From: Clostridia bacterium | GTDB lineage: Bacteria > Bacillota_A > Clostridia > Christensenellales > Aristaeellaceae | DNA length: 10,689 nt | Assembly: GCA_017430945.1 (NCBI GenBank) | Contig: JAFRMB010000070.1 | Coordinates: 1-10,689, forward strand | Direction: 5' to 3' | In this document: in pieces, positions 6,756 through 10,689 of the stretch | Layout: each line of letters starts with the position of its first letter | Position numbering within the stretch: the first letter of the stretch is position 1 | Translations under genes and position numbers: made by a program | The notes under the pieces: model-generated | Seen by the model: only the letters and a program-made list of their open reading frames with translations | Databases searched by the model: none | Told to the model about the DNA's origin: nothing

Positions 6756-7283
6756 ATGCTTTCAGAATTCCTGATGATCGGTGAGATCACCAAGCCGCAG
6801 GGCGTGCGGGGCGAGGTGAAGGTGCGGCCGTGCACCTGCGATCCGGACCGCTTTGAGGCGCTCGAGACCGTCTACGTCCGGCAGGACGGCGGCTACGCGC
6901 CGCTGCGCATCCGCGTCAACCGGCGTGCGCCGGACGCGGTGTTCATGAACGTCGAAGGGGTCACCGACCGGGACCAGGCCGAAAAGCTGCGCGGCACGTT
7001 CCTCTATATAGACCGCGCCCATGCCGTCGAACTGGACGGCGACAGCAACTTCCTGGCGGACCTCTACGGCCTGCGGGGCGCCGTGAACGACGGGCGCGAC
7101 CTCGGGAAGCTCGTGGACGTGATGCAGCCCGGCGGCAACGACGTGTACGTATTCAAAGGCCCGCTGGGCGAGGTGCTGGTGCCCGCACTGAAGAGCGTCG
7201 TGCTGGCTGTGGACCTGCAGGCCGGCGAGATGCGCCTGGACGGGAAGCGTCTGGACGAGGTGGCGGTGTTCGATGAGGATTAA
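6756..7283 (+). CDS. rimM: 16S rRNA processing / 30S assembly protein RimM
   Basis: RimM binds ribosomal protein S19 and helps mature the 3' (head) domain of the 30S subunit. The 175-residue product has the N-terminal RimM barrel, with GEITKPQGVRGEVKV at about 9-23 and NVEGVTDRDQAEKLRGTFLYI at about 65-85. A PRC-barrel domain follows: FLADLYGLRG, GKLVDVMQPGGNDVYVF, then EVLVPALKSVVLAVDLQAGEMRL. Length is normal. The ATG has AAAGGAGC eight bases upstream. The stop overlaps the start of trmD by 11 bases, so the two are translationally coupled. The usual upstream partners rpsP and ylqC are not here; the divergent ACT/UPF0210 operon takes their place. Confidence 0.96.
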   Translation: MLSEFLMIGEITKPQGVRGEVKVRPCTCDPDRFEALETVYVRQDGGYAPLRIRVNRRAPDAVFMNVEGVTDRDQAEKLRGTFLYIDRAHAVELDGDSNFLADLYGLRGAVNDGRDLGKLVDVMQPGGNDVYVFKGPLGEVLVPALKSVVLAVDLQAGEMRLDGKRLDEVAVFDED

Positions 7284-8427
7284 AGTATTCACGCTGTTCC
7301 CGGACATGCTTCGGGCCGTGCTCTCCGAGTCCATACTGGGCCGCGCCATCAAAAAGGGCCTCATGGAGGTCGAGCTGATCGACATCCGCGACTACACGCT
7401 GGACAGGCACCGCTCCACGGACGACTACCCGTTCGGCGGCGGCGCGGGCATGGTGATGATGGCCCAGCCCATCGTGGACGCCATACGCGCCAACACACAC
7501 GCCGAGCGGCACGGTCGGCGGATCTACCTCTCTCCGCGCGGGCGGACGCTGACCCAAAGGGTCGTTGAGGAGCTGTCCCGCGAGGAGGAGCTCGTCCTGC
7601 TGTGCGGTCACTACGAGGGCGTGGATCAACGGGCGCTCGATCAGGTGATCGACGAGGAGCTGTCCATCGGCGACTATGTGCTGACCGGCGGCGAACTGGG
7701 CGCGCTGGTGGTGATCGACGCCGTGGCGCGGCTGGTGCCCGGGGTGCTGGGGTCGGACGACTCTCCGGAGGACGAGAGCTTCACAACGGGACTTCTGGAG
7801 TACCCGCAGTACACCCGCCCCGCCGACTTCCGGGACATGAAGGTCCCCGAGGTGCTTCTGGGCGGCAACCATGCGGACATCACCGCCTGGCGGCGGGAGC
7901 GGTCGCTGGAGATCACACTCGTGCGGCGGCCGGAGCTGCTCGATACCGCGCCGCTGGACGACGCCGACCGCGCGGCGCTCGAGCGGCTCCGGCGGGCACG
8001 GGCGGTCGACGCCCTACTCGCAGGCGCGGGCGTTCCCTTTGAACGCCTGGCGCTTCGCCTGGCCGATCAGTTCCCCAGGCGCTGGCTGAACGCCTTCGTG
8101 CCGGAAGAAAAGCGCAAGGCGGCGAAGAAACCCTGCCTGTCCGGGCGGCGGCACGTCGGTTTCCTGTGGCGGGCGTTCACCGAGGGCTTTATCGGGCACT
8201 ACTTAGATGGCGAAGCGGCTCGCGCGTCGTGGTCCGATCGCGCGCCGGAGCGTTGCCTCCTGTACCTGCCGGACGACGGGCTGCTGTATCGGGTCGAAGG
8301 CGGTCTGCCGCCGGAGGTGCTCGACCGACTGGATCAGGCCGTCCTCGCCGACGCGGCGTTCGTCCGGACCTTCGTTCAGACGGGAAGACCCGGGAACGGG
8401 CCGTACTTTGCCATGTCTGACGGATAG
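7273..8427 (+). CDS. trmD: tRNA (guanine-N1-)-methyltransferase TrmD with DUF4275-like C-terminal extension
   Basis: TrmD methylates N1 of G37 in tRNAs with S-adenosylmethionine, which prevents +1 frameshifting. Residues 1-235 are a complete SPOUT (trefoil-knot) enzyme: FTLFPDML near 6-13, DRHRSTDDYPFGGGAGMVM at 44-62, LCGHYEGVD at 110-118, IDEELSIGDYVLTGGELG in the knot, Arg153, and LLEYPQYTRP at 174-183. The usual catalytic Asp (Asp169 in E. coli) aligns by eye with Glu168, beside Asp167. The protein then runs to 384 residues, about 140 longer than normal. The tail has WLNAFVPEEK, FLWRAFTEGF, LDGEAARASW, CLLYL and TFVQTGRPGNGPYF. This pattern recalls DUF4275 proteins, a tentative match from memory. 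The frame stays open with no internal stop. The ATG overlaps the end of rimM; a terminator follows 51 bases after the stop. Confidence 0.95.
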   Translation: MRIKVFTLFPDMLRAVLSESILGRAIKKGLMEVELIDIRDYTLDRHRSTDDYPFGGGAGMVMMAQPIVDAIRANTHAERHGRRIYLSPRGRTLTQRVVEELSREEELVLLCGHYEGVDQRALDQVIDEELSIGDYVLTGGELGALVVIDAVARLVPGVLGSDDSPEDESFTTGLLEYPQYTRPADFRDMKVPEVLLGGNHADITAWRRERSLEITLVRRPELLDTAPLDDADRAALERLRRARAVDALLAGAGVPFERLALRLADQFPRRWLNAFVPEEKRKAAKKPCLSGRRHVGFLWRAFTEGFIGHYLDGEAARASWSDRAPERCLLYLPDDGLLYRVEGGLPPEVLDRLDQAVLADAAFVRTFVQTGRPGNGPYFAMSDG

Positions 8428-8475
8428 GAATAGCATTTCATGCTGCCTCTTCCCGCATGTTTTCGTTTGCCCATA

Positions 8476-8526
8476 AAAAAGAGCCTTCGCCACCGTGCAT
8501 CCTCGGACTAGGCGAAGGTCTTTATT
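8476..8526. terminator. Bidirectional terminator between trmD and the radical SAM gene
   Basis: CCTTCGCC (8484-8491) and GGCGAAGG (8511-8518) form a perfect 8-bp stem that extends through AAAGA/TCTTT past a bulged G, with a 19-base loop. The plus strand ends in TCTTTATTATT. The minus strand ends in CTCTTTTTTATG, a stronger U-tract, so the hairpin serves both trmD and the convergent radical SAM gene, whose stop lies 50 bases away. Confidence 0.85.
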
Positions 8527-8572
8527 ATTGATGTTCATGCATGGATGTTAGGATGATGGGTCTTTCCATTGA

Positions 8573-9925
8573 TCAACCGTCATCTTCCTCGTCCGCTGCG
8601 GCAGGAGCATCGAGGTGTGCCACCTCGCGGCGTAGCGCCCAGAGCAACTGTATGTGCCGCGTCTCCTTGCAACACGCCAACGTAAGCGGACATTGGGTCG
8701 TTGTGGTGCATTCCGGCAGCATGGCACATCCTCGGCATTTCTCCTGGACAGATGGAAGCGCAGCCATGGAATCAAAAGCTGCTTGATCCTCGATGCCGTT
8801 CCTGATATTCCCCAAAATCGTGCCAGGTACGCATTTGTCGCAGGCGTACAGCCCACCATCCGGCGCAATGATCGCATGACGTTCGGGATCGTGCGCCGGA
8901 CAACGCATCAACTTCAGACGCCGTGGCTCTGTACGAAAATATGCAGAAAAACCCCTGGACTCCAACGCCATCTGGTATGCACCAATCTGATTCCACAAGT
9001 CCGGGATAGACTCTTTCAACCATTCTGAGTGAAGAGGCTGCAGGTAGAAACGAATGACCGAGGGATCCTCCAGAATGCGCTCCAGATCATCAGCGAAGCG
9101 ATCGATGCCAGACAGATTCTCCCAATCGACGTTGATACGCAAATTCACATCGATGCCTTGTCCCGCCATGATGCCGGCCGCTTCGATCACTTGGCGATAG
9201 GTATCGCGATAGTTATAGTATTTTTTACGGCGAAAGTAAGCCTCCTCATCGCCATCCATCGAGATCGCAACTTTCTTGATGTGCCACGGTCCATTCATTC
9301 GCTCCAGCACATTCTCATCGATCAGGCTGCCATTGGTAGTCATATTGGATGCGAAAGGAATGCTCCGTTCTGTGAGGCCCCGACAGATCCGGTCGATCAC
9401 ATGTGTGCCCAGCAGCGGCTCGCCGCCGAACCAGTTCAGCCAAAGCGTTTCTTCTTTCCTGCGGGTGTCGCATATGAAATCCAGGGTGCGTGCGGCAGTT
9501 TCCGGGCTCATGGTCTGCTGGACCATGCCTTCTTCAAAGCAGTACACGCAGCGGGCGTTACAGGCTGTGGTTGGAAGAATAGTGAAGGTGACACGGCCTT
9601 CACGGTGTTTCAAGCGACGCAACAGTCGGATGACCTCAACGTAATAGGCATCCTCGTCTTTTTCTGCTGGCACGAAAAAGCCATCTTTCACAAGCTGATT
9701 GAGCAAGACGCTTTGTGCCAGGTCTGCCCCGGAAACGGTGCCCTCGGGCATTTTTAATCCCTCAAGATCATAGCATTGCCGCGTCAACACGTGAAACAGA
9801 CAGTTCCGGCCGTCGGCCTCAAAAGGAAAAGCGTACTGTGAGCGACGATAGACCCGCTCCGGTATTAACCTCTGCGGCGGCAGGACCAATCGCAGCATGT
9901 GGTAAGGTTTCCATAGCTCGATCAT
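8573..9925 (-). CDS. SPASM-domain radical SAM peptide maturase
   Basis: A 450-residue radical SAM enzyme predicted to modify the small peptide encoded just upstream. Residues 1-110 form an N-terminal region (RSQYAFPFEADGRN, then LFHVLTRQCYDL, LLNQLVKDGFFVP) like the peptide-recognition part of RiPP maturases. TILPTTACNARCVYCFEE holds the CxxxCxxC cluster (Cys122, 126, 129), and WFGGEPLL at 165-172 is the GGEP SAM-binding motif. The SPASM domain begins at Cys342 with Cys362 and 365, then CRGCAMLPEC (Cys397, 400, 406), Cys412 and Cys418/419, enough ligands for two auxiliary clusters. The ATG at 9925 has GGGAG six bases upstream; a TTG at 10057 would add 44 residues encoded through the attenuator hairpin and is unlikely. 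Its GC is visibly lower than the neighbours (24/60 at 9181-9240 against 48/60 at 7921-7980), which suggests transfer. The modification is not known. Confidence 0.92.
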   Translation of the reverse strand: MIELWKPYHMLRLVLPPQRLIPERVYRRSQYAFPFEADGRNCLFHVLTRQCYDLEGLKMPEGTVSGADLAQSVLLNQLVKDGFFVPAEKDEDAYYVEVIRLLRRLKHREGRVTFTILPTTACNARCVYCFEEGMVQQTMSPETAARTLDFICDTRRKEETLWLNWFGGEPLLGTHVIDRICRGLTERSIPFASNMTTNGSLIDENVLERMNGPWHIKKVAISMDGDEEAYFRRKKYYNYRDTYRQVIEAAGIMAGQGIDVNLRINVDWENLSGIDRFADDLERILEDPSVIRFYLQPLHSEWLKESIPDLWNQIGAYQMALESRGFSAYFRTEPRRLKLMRCPAHDPERHAIIAPDGGLYACDKCVPGTILGNIRNGIEDQAAFDSMAALPSVQEKCRGCAMLPECTTTTQCPLTLACCKETRHIQLLWALRREVAHLDAPAAADEEDDG

Positions 9926-9940
9926 GCTCTTCTCCCGTCT

Positions 9941-9974
9941 AAACAAAAGGGCGGACCGGCCACGCCGACCCGCC
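9941..9974 (-). terminator. Attenuator-like hairpin between precursor peptide and maturase
   Basis: On the minus strand, GGCGGGTCGGC (9964-9974) pairs with GCCGGTCCGCC (9950-9960) over 11 positions (two wobbles) around a GTG loop, followed by CTTTTGTTT. It lies in the 133-base gap after the precursor stop and just before the maturase ribosome binding site. It would stop most transcripts after the precursor and let a fraction read into the enzyme. The rest of this gap holds only a small GACAG/CTGTC stem (10018-10032). Confidence 0.7.
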
Positions 9975-10058
9975 TCTTTAGCATACCTGTGCAATAGGTG
10001 AACGAACATCAGACTATGACAGAACGCCTGTCCTGCGCTTCTGGCACGATGATACAAA

Positions 10059-10163
10059 TCAGCAAATCACTGAGGGTTGTTCCCCTTCTTCCTTGGCTGA
10101 CGCCATAATGATATCTTCGTTCAACTCTATAACTTCCATGACAGGCTCTTCGTACTGCTTCAT
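10059..10163 (-). CDS. Candidate RiPP precursor peptide, 34 residues, single C-terminal Cys
   Basis: A small gene directly upstream of the radical SAM maturase. The N-terminal two thirds reads YEEPVMEVIELNEDII (residues 4-19), a leader style I associate with many short Clostridia peptides next to SPASM radical SAM genes. It is followed by MASAK and an acidic tail ending EEGEQPSVIC with Cys34 as the last residue. The start at 10163 is chosen because AAGGAG (10173-10178) lies nine bases upstream; the ATG two codons earlier (10169) is only three bases from it. A promoter with an exact -10 and a close -35 stands about 70 bases upstream. Coding status rests on ribosome binding site, promoter, leader pattern and neighbour, not on length. 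With one Cys, a multi-thioether SCIFF-type product is excluded; a single thioether, another backbone or side-chain change, or epimerisation are possible. No leader peptidase or exporter is adjacent. Confidence 0.78.
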   Translation of the reverse strand: MKQYEEPVMEVIELNEDIIMASAKEEGEQPSVIC

Positions 10164-10234
10164 TTCCATCTTCTCCTTATCGTAGATCCCAAGCCCCAGT
10201 CGCTCCAAGGCATCGATTATCAATTCTCACTTGC

Positions 10235-10263
10235 ATTATATCAGCAATCGGCGATCCTTTCAA
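10235..10263 (-). promoter_or_regulatory. Strong extended -10 promoter of the peptide cassette
   Basis: On the minus strand, TTGAAA (10258-10263), exactly 17 bases, TATAAT (10235-10240), with TG one base before the -10. A-tracts upstream (GTGAAAAAG, AGAAAAAC) look like an UP element. Predicted start near 10228, giving a leader of about 65 bases before the precursor ATG. Confidence 0.85.
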
Positions 10264-10307
10264 GTGTTTTTCTGATCTTTTTCACGATCCCGCACCGTCT
10301 GGCGCGC

Positions 10308-10333
10308 ATTTCCGCGCTGCCGCGGGGATTTTT
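10308..10333 (+). terminator. Orphan plus-strand terminator upstream of rplS
   Basis: ATTTCCGCG (10308-10316) pairs with CGCGGGGAT (10321-10329) through a CTGC loop, with two U-G wobbles that exist only on the plus strand, followed by TTTTTAAC. No plus-strand gene lies between the trmD terminator and this point, so its natural substrate is unclear. Confidence 0.65.
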
Positions 10334-10346
10334 AACAGAAAAGCAT

Positions 10347-10383
10347 CTTTTCAATTCGGGCAATGGGTGTTATAATTGAAAAG
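10347..10383. repeat. Perfect 10-bp inverted repeat framing the rplS promoter
   Basis: CTTTTCAATT (10347-10356) and AATTGAAAAG (10374-10383) are exact reverse complements separated by 17 bases. They overlap the -35 region and the -10/start region of the rplS promoter. A third TTGAAAA follows directly at 10384-10390. The layout resembles operator half-sites. Confidence 0.6.
10348..10376 (+). promoter_or_regulatory. Promoter of rplS
   Basis: An exact TATAAT (10371-10376) with an extended TG (10368-10369), and 17 bases upstream a weak -35, TTTTCA (10348-10353). The extended -10 can compensate for the poor -35. It gives rplS expression independent of trmD, with transcription starting near 10383. 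Confidence 0.75.
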
Positions 10384-10390
10384 TTGAAAA

Positions 10391-10437
10391 CGGACGGTCC
10401 TCTGTCACGCACGTGGGAATGAACGTCCTGGAGAGGA
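10391..10437 (+). promoter_or_regulatory. Candidate L19 leader (5' UTR regulatory RNA)
   Basis: The 70-base leader of rplS holds two complementary pairs in interleaved order: GGACG (10392-10396) with CGTCC (10424-10428), and TCCTCT (10398-10403) with AGAGGA (10432-10437). Together they could form a pseudoknot ending just before the AAAGGAGG ribosome binding site. Firmicutes rplS genes are known to carry an autoregulatory L19 leader; I infer the same here but could not align it to that family. Confidence 0.5.
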
Positions 10438-10452
10438 AAGGAGGAAATCCCC

Positions 10453-10689
10453 ATGAATGAGATCATCCGTTCCATTGAGAGCGCCCAGCTCAAGAAAGAC
10501 GTCCCGGAGTTCGCGATCGGTGATACCGTGCGCGTTCAGGTAAAGGTCGTCGAAGGCTCCCGCGAACGTCTGCAGGCCTTTGAAGGCGTGGTCATCGCCC
10601 GCCGCAACGGCTCTGTCCGCGAAACGTTCACCGTTCGCCGCACTTCCTACGGCGTCGGCGTCGAGCGCACGTTCCCGCTGCACAGCCCC
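10453..10689 (+). CDS. rplS: 50S ribosomal protein L19, 3' truncated
   Basis: The first 79 residues of L19, a large-subunit protein at the 30S-50S interface. Typical family stretches are visible: [20 protein letters not shown] at 7-26, [23 protein letters not shown], and the conserved segment [24 protein letters not shown] at the window edge. Full-length L19 is about 115 residues, so roughly 35 are missing. The ATG at 10453 has AAAGGAGG eight bases upstream. It normally follows trmD; here 2 kb of minus-strand peptide-cassette DNA lies between, and the gene has its own promoter and leader. Confidence 0.97.
   Translation, partial: MNEIIRSIESAQLKKDVPEFAIGDTVRVQVKVVEGSRERLQAFEGVVIARRNGSVRETFTVRRTSYGVGVERTFPLHSP

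Noticed and set aside
8203..8538. Minus-strand 111-residue open frame across the trmD end
   Set aside because: It spans the bidirectional terminator and is antisense to the TrmD extension; no recognisable features.
9926..10057. Longer radical SAM protein starting at TTG 10057
   Set aside because: The added 44 residues are encoded through the attenuator hairpin, have no family likeness, and the ATG at 9925 has a good ribosome binding site.
10059..10163. SCIFF (six-cysteine) precursor assignment
   Set aside because: The peptide has a single Cys, so the six-Cys class does not fit.
10405..10683. Minus-strand open frame opposite rplS
   Set aside because: Antisense to a clear ribosomal protein gene and its leader.
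1..10689. CRISPR arrays, tRNA or rRNA genes, insertion sequences
   Set aside because: No regularly spaced repeats, no tRNA-like cloverleaf noticed by eye, no rRNA sequence, and no transposase or terminal repeats seen.

Overview
The window looks like a chromosomal segment of a GC-rich member of the Clostridia (Bacillota). This is inferred from strong AGGAGG-type ribosome binding sites, TTGACA/TATAAT-type promoters, the ACT plus UPF0210 gene pair, the family of short peptide precursors paired with SPASM radical SAM enzymes, and high GC in the housekeeping genes. Species cannot be told from the sequence. Both edges cut genes: der at the left and rplS at the right.

Layout. (1) 1-3107, plus strand: the 3' part of der (ribosome-assembly GTPase), plsY (acyl-phosphate glycerol-3-phosphate acyltransferase) and xylB (xylulokinase), closely spaced and probably one transcript, ended by a 15-bp hairpin at 3136-3174. 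(2) 3196-4767: a divergent pair, a small J-domain co-chaperone on the minus strand and a membrane-anchored protein with a C-terminal Cys/His metal-site motif on the plus strand. Each has a clear promoter in the 276-bp gap between them. (3) 4936-6588, minus strand: a two-gene operon of an ACT-domain protein and a UPF0210 (PFL-like fold) protein. (4) 6756-8427, plus strand: rimM and trmD, overlapping by 11 bases. TrmD carries an unusual C-terminal extension of about 145 residues. (5) 8573-10263, minus strand: a compact, lower-GC peptide-modification cassette. A strong promoter drives a 34-codon precursor peptide, followed by a terminator-like hairpin and then a SPASM radical SAM maturase. (6) 10308-10689, plus strand: an orphan terminator, a promoter embedded in a perfect 10-bp inverted repeat, a candidate L19 leader, and the start of rplS.

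The most interesting part is the cassette in (5). It looks like a minimal RiPP (ribosomally made, post-translationally modified peptide) locus set between trmD and rplS, which are usually neighbours in the rpsP-rimM-trmD-rplS ribosome/tRNA-modification cluster. The precursor is too short for routine gene callers. It has a conserved-looking leader, YEEPVMEVIELNEDII, and a short acidic tail ending in a single C-terminal cysteine. The hairpin between precursor and maturase would let the cell make much more precursor than enzyme, a normal RiPP arrangement. The locus contains no transporter, protease or immunity gene.

Other points worth a look: the second GTPase domain of Der has a Glu in place of the G3 Asp; TrmD has a DUF4275-like tail and a Glu at the usual catalytic Asp position; xylB sits where gpsA is often found; several hairpins and inverted repeats look regulatory.
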